DNA of 64,000 nt from Lithodes maja (lineage: Eukaryota > Arthropoda > Malacostraca > Decapoda > Lithodidae). How positions within the stretch are numbered: the first letter of the stretch is position 1; every line of letters starts with the position of its first letter. Both the position numbers and the translations under genes were made by a program. The stretch is taken from NCBI GenBank assembly GCA_037953745.1, contig JBAKBP010003069.1, positions 62,001 through 126,000 on the forward strand, written 5' to 3'. Under the pieces are notes generated by a model that did no database searches, was not told where the DNA came from, and saw nothing but the letters and a program-made list of their open reading frames with translations. Shown here piece after piece: positions 40,156 to 50,488 of this stretch.

Positions 40156-40743
40156 CCCGGGAGCTGCGGGAAGACTCTCTGGAGTAAGTAAAACTAAAAA
40201 TCAACTTTTGACATCGAAATTTTTTTTTTTTTTTGTTTTTATTATTTTATTTTATTTTTTTTTTTTGGCCCCTGGGCCATGCAAAATCTCAGTCCTCTAC
40301 CTCCCCTCCTTCCCCACTTTCCTCCTATCCCTCAGTTATCACCTATTTTCCCTATTATTCCCTTATTCTGAGGTATATTTTCGTGCTAACATTAGCGAGT
40401 TGCAAGCAGGGTGTTGTCATCACTGATGGCCATCGAGTGCAAGAGAGAGAGAGAGAGTATCGATCGACTGTGTCGCAGTGGCCTTGGGGAAAATTGGCGG
40501 GAAGGTAGCTTGCCTCACCCATACATTATACAACTCGCGGGCTATATCTCCGATTTTGACCATCCAAACGCTGTTTTCACTCGTTTTATTGTTGTTTCAG
40601 GTTAATACCTTTATAATCAACCCATAATAGGCGCATATGGATAATTATTAATGCTATTAATGGTACAATGAATATTTTAGTGACGGAAACACCTCAAATA
40701 CGTCAGCACTTGCTAGGTTAATAGCTTTTCCGCCGTTTACGGG
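40156..40743. mobile_element. Non-autonomous piggyBac-like element, right arm copy B
   Basis: Starts CCCGGGAGCTGCGGG after TTAA and ends GCCGTTTACGGG before TTAA (40744-40747). The interior repeats the ATCACCTATTTTCCCT and GTGCTAACATTAGC words of copy A in the opposite orientation. Two family members side by side sharing a TTAA suggest insertion next to an existing copy. Confidence 0.65.
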
Positions 40744-41502
40744 TTAAGGGTCGCTCTACTGGAGATCTTTTTTCATATCTTACTAACTTTTGGTCATCCT
40801 CCTTTCGTCAGACCGTTTCTATTGTGGTAGACATATCGAAGGACTTCGATATAAGAGATATAAGAGTTTCTACCATATTTCGTCACTATTCTGTAATTCA
40901 CTTCCATTCTCTCATATATTATTCGTGTATTTCTATTTAATATTCCCTAATATCAATATGTTGTTTTCCTTTATCCGTATAATGTATTCTGCTTCGCATA
41001 AGAACGTGGCGACCACCTAAATTACATAAATGTGTTAATAGTTCTACTCAGTCTTTCTTAAACCTATCCTACGATTACCTTACCTCAGAGAACCTAATCT
41101 GTTTACAATAGGACTACCTGGCTAAATTATACGAGGTAAGGGGAGATGGGCCGTTTTTCTGGTCCCCATTCTTTCTCATGTTTAGCCCCATTAGTTTTCT
41201 GATTATAAGACGTTCGGCCCATCAGTTGGCAATTTTAAGACCTTTCGCCCCATTTCTTTGTCAATATCAAGACTGATTGTGTTATTTAGGTGTCAGTTTT
41301 TTTCCTGGCGAGCGATACAGAGCTTGTAATTTAAGATTTTTCTATCGAAAAATTTACAAATTTATCTTGAAGGAGGGTCCTGGGGAGTGTTTTTTTACGC
41401 TTGATGGAGGTCTAGTGAGGAAACTAATAACATTATAAAAAGACACATAAATGAGCAAATAATAGTGAACCATCCCCCCTTAAGGCAGAGTATATGCTAG
41501 GT

Positions 41503-41880
41503 TGTTGTTGTTGTTCCCCAGACTGTCTGACCGAGCAGCCCCAAGGTCCTGAGCAAGGCCAAGGCCATAACCGAGCGCCCCACAGAACCCTCCCTGCGAG
41601 GAGCTGAGGAGGGCGTGGAAACGCCCGGGACACCAAAGCCCCACCCAAAGCCCTGTGGCCCTGAACAATTATGAAGGGAAAGTTGAGGGGCAAAGAAAAA
41701 ATATGACGCTTTGGCTCCCAATCTGCCAACTTCTAGGTTGGCAGTACGGAGGTCAATCCAAGGAAAAGACGCTGTCACATAAGATCTAGAAAGTATTTAA
41801 GTAAAACGAACAGTCAGAGCAAGCTATGGGTATGGCAGAGAACGCTCAACTCTCATTCTGACAGACCAGCCCATCACCAC
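41503..41880 (-). mobile_element. SINE-like retroposon with (AAC)n tail and 15-bp target duplication
   Basis: AGTATATGCTAGGTT occurs directly on both sides (41488-41502 and about 41881-41895), a typical target-primed insertion signature. On the minus strand the body ends in CAACAACAACAAC. A box/B box are not clear, so the origin (tRNA, other pol III gene or LINE 3' end) is open. The ORFs inside have no recognisable product. Confidence 0.72.
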
Positions 41881-41895
41881 AGTATATGCTAGGTT

Positions 41896-42232
41896 AGATA
41901 GGTCGGCTAGGATATGCTATGGTAATATAATGTTGGTTTACAGGATATATAAGTAAATAAGAGGGGCACTTGGTAGACCACATAAATTCTACCTTCGCCT
42001 ACACTGGCTGGTTCTTTACCATTAATATTATAGACCTATATTTTCTTCTGAGTTCTGAATCTGGGTTCTAGGATATGATCATGATTGCCTCCTAAATTGA
42101 AGTCGGTTCAAAACTTTGTGAGATATCTTGTTTACAGACAAACATAAACAAACTGAGACGAAAACATAAACTTCAGGTCAGGACGATACGAATTGCCAAT
42201 TATTTTAACAATTGATGCTTGCAGTAAAAATT
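41896..42232. other. AT-rich non-coding spacer
   Basis: No coding signal or TE end seen apart from the poly(T) that starts the next element. Confidence 0.4.
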
Positions 42233-42488
42233 ATTTTTTTTTTTTTAAAGACCTCCGTCTACGTATTGTGAAAAACCTGTTATCCTCCGGCAAATTGTGG
42301 GGTTGAGTGAGTGAAGGGGGGACAGTGAATGAAGGAGGATACATGTTTTTCATAATACGTGTTGCTAGCCCCAAACGCGCGAGCAACTGTGGCTTTCAAC
42401 CATCCGACACATCCCCTTTTATTTATGTGCATCACACATGTTACATACAAATAAAGTTTATGTTTTGTTTTACCCTACTGTGGAAAGA

Positions 42489-44108
42489 CTACGGATACAC
42501 CACTCCTGCCCGGGCCTCACACAGTGGCATGACCCAGTCCTGTCGAACTGAGCTCATGACGCTGGTGGCATTGCCCCGGAGGATAGCCATCCCTAGTCTT
42601 TGCTTGAGCCAGAGGGTTTCCCGGGGTTCTCCTGAAACTTCTCTGATTTTACGGCCTATTTCATTCACCATCTTAAGGGTGGTAGGGCCGAAGACTCCTG
42701 AAGTTTCGAATGCCAGGGGCTCGAACTGATGATTTCTGGCGATGGCTTGATATTTTTCTCGCTTTTTATTTTCTGCTATCCGGGCGGCTTCACCTGCTTC
42801 GTCGGCGTTTCTGGCGATGTTGGTTGTGGAGAAAGTGTCAACACATGTGGCATCCCACACGAGGCACCGGCCATTCTTGTAAGGGAAAGTGGTCATCCCA
42901 TCTGGCCGTTTGCCGTCTTCTCTGTGAAGTCCATGTGGTTCGAGGATTGATGCACGGTTAGCACTCTGCAGGGCCCGTTTTATGACATCATTTAGTGCAG
43001 AGTGTCTTGGCAGGCGGCCTGCGTTGTAATTACATGACAAGGCATGGTGACCTTGAGCATCCATCCCCCCACCACACTTGCAAGTGTGTGGGTGACAAAC
43101 TGCCGCACCCACTCTGAGCGCGATGGCAACCCGGAGCGCTTCAGCATCCAAGTGAGTTCCAAGAGGTGGGATGGGGATGGCGTGTAACCACAAGCCACTC
43201 TCCGAACGGGCGGCTGCCTGGAGGCGTGCTTTTGCAACCTGGTCTGCATTGGTTAGGAGATTTTCTTGAGTTTTCTTCGCCGAGATGGTATCCCACGCTT
43301 TCTGCTTGCTCCTGGAGGTACCTTGAGGCTCCTCCTCTACTCCTGTACTTCCCTTCCAGGTGTTAATCACTGCTGTTACGTCCCCATTAAGTGTCATTCC
43401 GGGTTGAGAAGAAAGGATGGACACTACAAGGTCGTTGATCGCGATGAGGGAAGAGATAAAGGCTGGGGAGGCAATATCCGAGGCTCTCCGTATACCCAAG
43501 CCCCCGAGGCGGACAGGAAGGGTGGCTTTTGTCCAGGCCCGTTCTTTAAATTCCACGTTGGTGATGCTGGTCACTGCTTCTCGGATTATGCTGTCTAATT
43601 CTTGGAGGCCACCATTGTTCGTGTAAGTCATCGATGTGCGCAGGAGGTATTGGAGTTTTGGGATGGAGAAACAGTTCTTGAGTAGGGCCAGAGCTGAGTG
43701 GGCATCGATGTGTATCAGGTGACTCACGAGACGTTGAAGCTCCTCCTTTTTAACTTGAAGTGCTGGTGGGATTGCTGCCAGAGTTAGTGGGGAATCTAAT
43801 AGGGTTTGCTGGTGCTCCTGAAGGATCTTTACATCTGGCAATATGTCTCGAAACAGGGCCTGAGTCTCTTCTCCTTGTTCACGTGTGTGGTTGAGGAGGA
43901 CAAGTTCACATTTGGTGTCATTTATCACTAGCCCAGCCTGGCCGAGGTCAGTTACGATGTTATTTATGTCGGTTAGAACGTTCTCTACTGACCCACCCAA
44001 GGTTGCATCGTCCAGGTACCATACATTCAGTTCTGACCTTACTTTGTTAGCTGCTGCATCCACCCCTATTGAGAAAAGAGCAGGACCACCTGGATCTCCC
44101 TGCTGTAA
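42489..44108 (-). CDS. RT C-terminal part plus restriction-like endonuclease
   Basis: Over 530 codons are open from the frameshift near 44109 to the stop at 42489. RT motif B (LQQGDPGGPALFS) is followed by WYLDDATLGG with the catalytic Asp pair, then TKCELVLL and the thumb. Later comes a zinc-binding CHPHTCKCGG...HHALSC block and the nuclease: HSALNDVIKRAL, KRPDG as the PD motif, LVWDATCVDT as the second acidic motif, and FETSGVFG. These enzymes nick the target and prime cDNA synthesis. The protein lacks its N-terminus through truncation and is split from the upstream RT by one base, so it is not functional as it stands. Confidence 0.82.
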   Translation of the reverse strand, partial: LQQGDPGGPALFSIGVDAAANKVRSELNVWYLDDATLGGSVENVLTDINNIVTDLGQAGLVINDTKCELVLLNHTREQGEETQALFRDILPDVKILQEHQQTLLDSPLTLAAIPPALQVKKEELQRLVSHLIHIDAHSALALLKNCFSIPKLQYLLRTSMTYTNNGGLQELDSIIREAVTSITNVEFKERAWTKATLPVRLGGLGIRRASDIASPAFISSLIAINDLVVSILSSQPGMTLNGDVTAVINTWKGSTGVEEEPQGTSRSKQKAWDTISAKKTQENLLTNADQVAKARLQAAARSESGLWLHAIPIPPLGTHLDAEALRVAIALRVGAAVCHPHTCKCGGGMDAQGHHALSCNYNAGRLPRHSALNDVIKRALQSANRASILEPHGLHREDGKRPDGMTTFPYKNGRCLVWDATCVDTFSTTNIARNADEAGEAARIAENKKREKYQAIARNHQFEPLAFETSGVFGPTTLKMVNEIGRKIREVSGEPRETLWLKQRLGMAILRGNATSVMSSVRQDWVMPLCEARAGVVYP

Positions 44109-44450
44109 CCCGTCGCTGATGGGATTACCGTTTCGCCAAACATCAGGATGGAAGGTTTGGAATAAGCCTGCCAAAGTAGGGGGTACAGAGTGGGGATGTG
44201 TTCTTGAGCTGCACGGAGGAAGACATCCCTGCGAATGCTGTTGAATGCGTTCCGCATGTCAATCTTTAGAAGCACTCGTTTTTCTTGGGCTTGGCTGAGG
44301 TAGGTGCGGGTTGCGTGTACAGCAGCTTCACACCCCCCTGGAGTTCCGAAACCTAGTTGAACTGGTCTTAAGTGTTGACCTAGGCCATTCGAGAGTGGTT
44401 TCAAACCCACCTTTGTGGCAAGGCGGCAGAAGGTGTTCCCTACTGCAGTA
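44109..44450 (-). pseudogene. N-terminal RT fragment of the same LINE
   Basis: Reads GLKPLSNGLGQHLRPVQLGFG, then VLLKIDMRNAFNSIRR (motif A, catalytic Asp in KIDM) and FGETVIPSATG. The next frame begins LQQGDPGG, so a single-base deletion near 44109 separates the two pieces. The first ATG-independent codons run to the truncation at about 44450. Confidence 0.8.
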
Positions 44451-44485
44451 AATAGGAACAGTTAGCTACACATTCATGGACCCCC

Positions 44486-44489
<4 letters not shown>

Positions 44490-44540
<51 letters not shown>
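44490..44540 (+). repeat. (GA)n microsatellite
   Basis: Uninterrupted GA repeats between the LINE and the SINE array. Confidence 0.95.
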
Positions 44541-44543
<3 letters not shown>

Positions 44544-44599
44544 GGGAAAGAAAATCACTAGGTCGAATTTTACTCTCGTTTGTATTTCTGTTTGTCTGT

Positions 44600-45785
44600 G
44601 TAATGCCTAGATTGTGGCAAAGTATCTGTAACTGCATTCGATGCTGAAATCTGCTTGAGGTATCACGCCAAGTGGAGTACTTCTCTTGGTGTAGTGGACA
44701 AAGCGTTCGCCTCCCACGTGGCGGGCCCGAGATCGAATCTCGGCCGGGCCGCGCCTAAAACATTTGGGACGAATTTCCGCATCAGACGCAGTTCGGATGT
44801 GATTGTTAAAATTGTAAATTGTAATTGTGTATGTAAAGTCGGCAAAAATAGTATGGTGCCGTTACGAGGTCACTTCATTGGTGGCAGCGGCGGGATATCT
44901 GAGAGGCTTAGTTGGGAAAATCCCAATGGTGTACTGGCTTGCCTAAACTGGTCGGCTACAACAGCTGCTAAGGCTAGAGCTCTCAGAAATTCTCAGAGAT
45001 CGTGTCCCAGTGACTCTGGTTCGTTGGGGAGGTATGGTAGCGGGTTCCTGCACTGCCTCCTCGCCGCGGTGTGTAACTCGCCCGGCAAATGAGGAGTACT
45101 TCTCTTGGTGTAGTGGTAGAGAGCTCGCCTCCCACCTGGCGGGCCCGAGATCGAATCTCGGCCGGGCCGCGCCCAAAAACATTTGGGGCGAATTTCCGCA
45201 TCAGACGCAGTTCGGATGGGATTGTTAACATTCTAAAATGTAATTGTGTGTAATTGTAAACATCGGCAAAAATAGTATGGTGCTGTTCCGAGGTCACTTC
45301 ACTGGTGGCAGCTGTAGGGATATCTGAGAGGCTTAGTTGGGAAAATCCCCATGGTGTACTGGCTTGCCTTAACTGGTCGGCTACAACAGTTGCTAAGGCT
45401 AGAGCTCTCAGAAATTCTCAGAGATGATGTCCAAGTGACTCCGGTTCGTTGGGGAGGTATGGTCCTGCACTGCCTCCTCGCCGTGGTGTGTGACCCGCCC
45501 GGCAAGTGACGGATATAAGGAATGTCGCTGGTGATCGTTGTCTCGGAGCCTCGCTGTAGTTGACACGCTCAGACTTGTGCCTCACTTGCTTTCGCTCGCT
45601 CGGAGTCTTCGCTACCTGGACGATAATGTGATGTAATGCCTGGATTGTGGCAAAGTATCTGTAACTGCATTCGATGCTGAAATCTGCTTGAGCTATCACG
45701 CCAAGTGGAGTACTTCTCTTAGTGTAGTGGACAAAGCGTTCGCCTCCCACGTGGCGGGCCCGAGATCGAATCTCGGCCGAGATTC
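44600..45785 (+). repeat. tRNA-like SINE array, direct copies
   Basis: Three plus-strand units. Each has TGTAATGCCTGGATTGTGGC or its remnant, then TGGTGTAGTGG (A box), CGCCTCCCAC in the anticodon-loop position, GAGATCGAATCTC (B box) and a ~330-bp tail with TTGGGGAGGTATGG. tRNA-like parts begin near 44692, 45107 and 45722. The anticodon-loop and boxes most resemble tRNA-Gly(CCC), but the acceptor stem does not pair, so these are SINEs or tRNA-derived repeats, not tRNA genes. Confidence 0.75.
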
Positions 45786-45835
45786 GTCTCGGGCCCGCCA
45801 CGTGGGAGGCGAACGCTTTGTCCACTACACCAAGA
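45786..45835 (-). repeat. Start of the inverted SINE copy (palindrome centre)
   Basis: From 45785 the sequence turns back on itself: CGGGCCCGCCACGTGGGAGG mirrors the preceding unit. The mirror is interrupted after CACCAAG at 45835 by a LINE and resumes at 47205. Confidence 0.8.
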
Positions 45836-45857
45836 CCAAATTAAATTATATTAAATA

Positions 45858-47204
45858 ATCACATAATTAAGCATCTTGAGAATAATAAATTAATCAGTGA
45901 TAGGCAATATGGTTTTAGACGATGTCGATCAACTGCAGACATGCTTTGCCTTCTTACGCATCAAATCAACCAAGCTACAGACCAACATGGTGAAACACAT
46001 ACAATAGCACTGGATATATCAAAGGCATTTGATAGAGTCTGGCATCAATCCTTATTGTCGAAGATGTCACACTACGGCCTTGCATCATTAGTTCCACTAA
46101 TTTCTTCTTATCTTCATAACAGAAAAAATATGTGTAATGGTAGATGGCCTTTATTCTCAATTTCCCTCAATAAATGCTGGTGTTCCCCAGGGATCAGTTT
46201 TGGCCCCAATTCTGTTCCTCATTCATATCAATGATCTCATATCTACCACTCATAATCCAATACATTCCTACGCAGATGACTCAACACTCCACAGTTCCTT
46301 CACATTTACCAATTCATTCACCCAACCCGATCTTATAAATTCAAAAATAAACACTGCAATTTCTCTGAACCAGGACCTTTCTAGAATTAATGGATGGGGA
46401 CAAAAGAATCTAGTTTCCTTTAATGCACAGAAAACAAAGTACATTCAATTTTCTAACCGACAGAATCTCACTGACGCCCATATATTTTTTAATGATGTAA
46501 ATATTCCCACTTCCCCTAGTATTGACATTCTCGGTGTAACATTAACTACTAACTTGAGCTGGACACATTATGTTAGAAGCATTGCTAAGAATGCCTCTAA
46601 AAAACTGGGACTCCTGTACAGAGTTCGAGAATTCTTCACTGACGAGCAGTTGGCCGTAATATATAAAAGTCATGTGCGTTCTCAGATGGATTACTGTTCA
46701 CCTCTGTAGGGTGGAAGTGGAGTGGTTGCATTGAGGCAGTTGGACAAAATTCAAAATAAAGCTATTAGATTAATCAATAACCCTGCAATCACACAGGACC
46801 TGCAATCACTACATTATCCATACGAAGAAACGTTGCATCCCTTGCATTATTCTACAGATATTTTCACAGCAATTGTTCCGAGGAACTTGCTTCAATTGTG
46901 CCGCCTCTCCACATCTTTCCCCGTAGAACTAGGGCAGCTGAGAGAGCCCATGAATTTACACTTTCTCCTCCACAATGCAGAACTTCTGCTTATCAGAATT
47001 CATTTATCCCCAGAGCTACTACTCTTTGGAATTCACTTCCCTCGAATTGCTTTCCACAAACTTACAATCTACAAATGTTTAAATGCAGTTGTTACAAACA
47101 TTTTATGAATGGAGGATGCCTTTAGGCACATGGACCTTTTTGTTTTATCTGTGTTTTTCCTTCCTCCGTTCATTGTCTCTTAAAAAAAAAAGAAAAAAAA
47201 AGAG
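45858..47204 (+). pseudogene. Jockey-like LINE RT fragment with poly(A) tail
   Basis: Plus-strand RT: LISDRQYGFRRCRSTADMLCLL, IALDISKAFDRVWH (motif A), GVPQGSVLAPILF (motif B) and YADD near 46270, then IDILGVTLTTNLSW and the C-terminal RATTLWNSLP. Frame changes near 46140 and 46890 and a TAG at 46707 break it. A-rich tail at 47181-47204. It is 5' truncated and inserted in the inverted SINE copy. Its start corresponds to where the palindrome-arm LINE is interrupted by TTAA elements, but it is a different, more intact copy of the same broad group. Confidence 0.85.
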
Positions 47205-47890
47205 AAGTACTCCACTTGGCATGATAGCTCAAGCAGATTTCAGCATCGAATGCAGTTACAGATACTTTGCCACAATCCAGGCATTACATCACATTATCGT
47301 CCAGGTAGCGAAGACTCCGAGCGAGCGAAAGCAAGCGAGGCACAAGTATGAGCGTGTCAACTACAGCGAGGCTCCGAGACAACGATCACCAGCGACATTC
47401 CTTATATCCGTCACTTGCCGGGCGGGTCACACACCACGGCGAGGAGGCAGTGCAGGACCATACCTCCCCCACGAACCGGAGTCACTGGGACATCATCTCT
47501 GAGAATTTCTGATAGCTCTAGCCTTAGCATCTGTTGTAGCCAACCAGTTAAGGCAAGCCAGTACACCATGGGGATTCTCCCAACTAAGCCTCTCAGATAT
47601 CCCACCGCTGCCACCAGTGAAGTGACCTCGTAACGGCACCATACTATTTTTGCCGACTTCACAATTACAATTTACAATTTTAACAATCACATCCGAACTG
47701 CGTCTGATGCGGAAATTCGTCCCAAATGTTTTAGGCGCGGCCCGGCCGAGATTCGATCTCAGGCACGCCACATGGGAGGCGAACGCTTTGTCCACTACAC
47801 CAAGAGAAGTACTCCACTTGGCGTAATAGCTCAAGCAGATTTCAGCATCGAATGCAGTTACAGATACTTTGCCACAATCCAGGCATTACA
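47205..47890 (-). repeat. tRNA-like SINE array, inverted copies
   Basis: Mirror of the left array: the AGTACTCCACTTGGC word, GCAGATTTCAGCATCGAATG, the TTGCCACAATCCAGGCATTAC terminus, then a complete inverted unit with the tRNA-like part at 47745-47810. The outermost terminus at about 47887 is inverted relative to the one at 44600, so the whole 44600-47890 block has matching inverted ends. Confidence 0.8.
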
Positions 47891-47975
47891 TCTGTAAACA
47901 GGAAATCTCAACCGATGTTCACGAAAGTTGCTTGGCAGATAAGATATGCACCAAAGAAGAAGTGATTCCATTTAG

Positions 47976-48034
47976 GAGGCGATCGGTAGAGCACATACCT
48001 CCGCCAGCGTAGGCGGAGATATGCGCTCTACCGA
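47976..48034. repeat. Perfectly placed hairpin, 22-bp stem
   Basis: CGGTAGAGCACATACCTCCGCC and its inverted partner pair with two mismatches around an AGCGTA loop. Probably one end or core of a small MITE-like repeat; no adjacent gene. Confidence 0.75.
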
Positions 48035-48197
48035 ATGCTCGTCTAGTTGTTTTTGTTTTTTTCTCCTGCTATGTGTGGTGACAGGGTGGATCCACAGCAG
48101 ACTGGGTGGAGGGGGAGGGAAAGGGGGGTTTAGAGGATGGGTGAAAGTGGGGAAATTAAATACCCCCTCTTATGAGTAGATCTCTCTCTCTCTCTGG

Positions 48198-48470
48198 AGG
48201 TGGTCGACAGTAATTCAATTGATACATTTAATAACAGACTGGACGATCACCTGATGAAGATTGGATTAATATAAATTAATCAGTGGGCATGTGTAATTTC
48301 CCTTTCAAACCAATTTAATTCTATACTCTATATAAAGTTTCCCTGTGGGCATTTCCTGACCCATAAGGTTACACTTCATCCTATTTTTTGGTACGGCTTT
48401 TTAGTCGGAGGAAGCAGAGGGTGATGTGAGAGCCTTTACTGTCCTATTCTTCCACTATAAACTGTCCCTG
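48198..48470 (+). pseudogene. CR1-like LINE 3' end fragment
   Basis: Plus strand reads VVDSNSIDTFNNRLDDHLMKIG then a stop, the C-terminal tail of CR1-type ORF2 proteins, followed by about 200 bp of 3' UTR. Most of the element is missing through 5' truncation. Confidence 0.7.
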
Positions 48471-48471
48471 T

Positions 48472-50229
48472 TGTTACGCTAGCCAGCTGTTCAGAATGCT
48501 CTCGTACTCGCTAGCGCTCGCCAGGGCAGTGAAATGGGCTATGATAGTCGTAGAGCGACCATCTTTTTTTCATAGTGTTTAAGTTGTCACAGACAGTTTA
48601 GTGTTTGCCTTTATTCTTGTCTGTGACACCAAGAAGTATTTTATATCATTGATAGTGTTATAAGGAACGCAGTGTGTTATTGCAATGAGAGAGATAAGGG
48701 GGAGCGAGGTGTAGTGCTTGTGCGCGTGCTCCCTTCCCGGCCGGCCCGCTTGTCGGTGAGTGGCTGAACAGGGTCACGTGGGTTTTGTGTCGTTGTGACG
48801 TAGTGGCCTGGGGTTGGTTGCAGCTCTCCTAGCCCAGTGGACGGGCTCCTACCCTCCTGACTCCCTCAGAGCACATCGCCGTGAGGTTGCGTCTACATCC
48901 CTTTGCATTCTGTTCCCCAATAACCACCTATACTACTGTTTCTCTCTCTGAACTTCTTCTTTTCCATACTTCTATGCTTTGCAGTCAATTACCCATCCCT
49001 TCTGGCCCCTCGCAAGCGACATTCACTGTCCGCCAGTCATATTACAATCTCCTGCTCTCAGATATTATTATGTACTAGCTTAGCAAGGTTTAGAGTCATA
49101 GATTTCATACTGTAGGGTGCTTTTCAATATTGCTTGTTCTCCTCCATTATTTAATGCTAGACTGTGGTGGGTATCTGTTGTCGTTGTCAGTGTTGTGTAT
49201 ACGGCTCGCTACAGCCTATACGACTTCGACGGTGCTGGGTAGCCTGGTGGCCAGCCCTTTTGGATATTTCCTTTGCGAGTGTAGCATTGTGCTGGCAGAG
49301 GGCTTTTGTCTACTCCTGCCAGCATATTGCTAGCTCATTTGCTTGACTTCTTGGGGAGCGTCAGGGCAAGACCAGGTACGAGAGACCTGGACTTACCAAG
49401 AGAGCCTCCCGGTCATTAACGTAAGATAGGGAGATATCCTTAAGGGTGGCACTAGGCTAGGAGCATGCTTGGCTCTACCTAGTTTCCCATACCCTGATAC
49501 CACAGCTAGACTTTATTAATGGAGAAGACAATGCATACTCTCTTATCACGTCTGCTTTAGTATTATTCACGGTATTGTTTAGCCTAGGTTGTTGTGCAGG
49601 GCACAACCGTTGGTGGCTGTTACTTTATTTAAAATTAAGGAAGTACTGTTTTTGAGTTGCTGTTATTATTACTGTCACAGAGTTGTTGCATTCTCGTGTT
49701 TTCCATTACAGATGTCCTGCTTTTTGGTGTATTTAAGATACACGTTTCATGTCCTGCCTCTTGCATTGTTACAGTTCTATATTCTACGAGCATCTTAGAG
49801 CATCAGACGTTTGCAGAAGCTTCCAGGTCTGTTTGCTGTAGGACTAGACTTCAAGTGCTTTCATATAGCATTAAATGGTTTTAATGTTGAGTTCAGACTA
49901 ACATTAAACATAACGTAAGCATCTAATCTTTTATTAAATCTTGTCATAGTTTATTTAAGCTTTGTTAATACTTGAGAGCATTTTATTAACGTAATTTCTT
50001 CTTGTTATTTGCAGGCTTTGCCATTGCTGGAAAGCCTTAGTAGAGTACACTTATCCCTTGTTAATTGATACCCCGTTATCTAGTATATTAACTCTAGAGG
50101 GTTTATGTGTTTTGTTCACCGGCTTAATAGTTCAAGGGTTTGGAATTAGCGTACCGTTGTTGCATACTTAGCCTATATTGTAGTCCAATACTAAGTGCCC
50201 TTGTTTATTCAGTTGTGCAGGTCGTAACA
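48472..50229 (+). repeat. 5' LTR of the decayed Gmr1-like element
   Basis: TGTTACGCTAGCC start and GTCGTAACA end, about 1758 bp, with the same terminus as the intact element's LTR. The ORFs within are not genes. The left boundary is inferred from the TG and the preceding CR1 fragment. Confidence 0.75.
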
Positions 50230-50230
50230 A

Positions 50231-50245
50231 ATGGCGACCTTAGTC
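50231..50245 (+). other. Primer-binding site
   Basis: TGGCGACCTT two bases after the LTR, identical to the site in the intact element. Confidence 0.75.
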
Positions 50246-50488
50246 CAGGATATAGTGAACTAAAAAAAAAAAAAAAAAAAATTGAGAAATCTTATTGCCA
50301 TTTGGGGTTGAATTTATTTCTCTGTGTTGGCAGTGGACATTGTTTTTGTGGATATATGGAACACGTTGGAGATTTGTTGGTGACGTAGTATTGCACTTGA
50401 GACGACTTCGATTTTTTTGGGTGAATAAGGCTACGTGAGAGTTTGGCTACTTTTGTCTTGATTTGGGGATTTTTTTGTTAACTCCATC

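Larger units (their letters stand above)
35512..41325 (-). repeat. Right arm of the giant imperfect palindrome
   Basis: Inverted counterpart of 24345-31485. Private insertions: about 500 bp at 38366-38860 (with a tRNA-like SINE) and a second TTAA-flanked element at 40156-40743. It lacks the left arm's SINE, 436-bp TIR element and 27.5-kb repeat. Confidence 0.88.
42233..44455 (-). mobile_element. LINE with restriction-like endonuclease, 5' truncated
   Basis: Minus-strand non-LTR element: poly(A) tail (poly(T) at 42233-42246), 3' UTR, then an RT frame followed C-terminally by a zinc-binding motif and PD-(D/E)XK-type nuclease. The order RT before endonuclease and the CCHC are typical of the early-branching CRE/R2/NeSL/Hero group. 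The 5' end lies within RT at about 44455. Confidence 0.8.

Noticed and set aside
44692..44760. Genuine tRNA-Gly gene (also at 45107, 45722 and inverted at 47745)
   Set aside because: A and B boxes are good but acceptor stems do not pair and copies are embedded in longer repeated units, so they are tRNA-derived repeats.
49589..49884. ORFs within 48.9-49.9 kb as host genes
   Set aside because: They lie within the LTR of the decayed Gmr1-like element and translate to unremarkable hydrophobic sequence.
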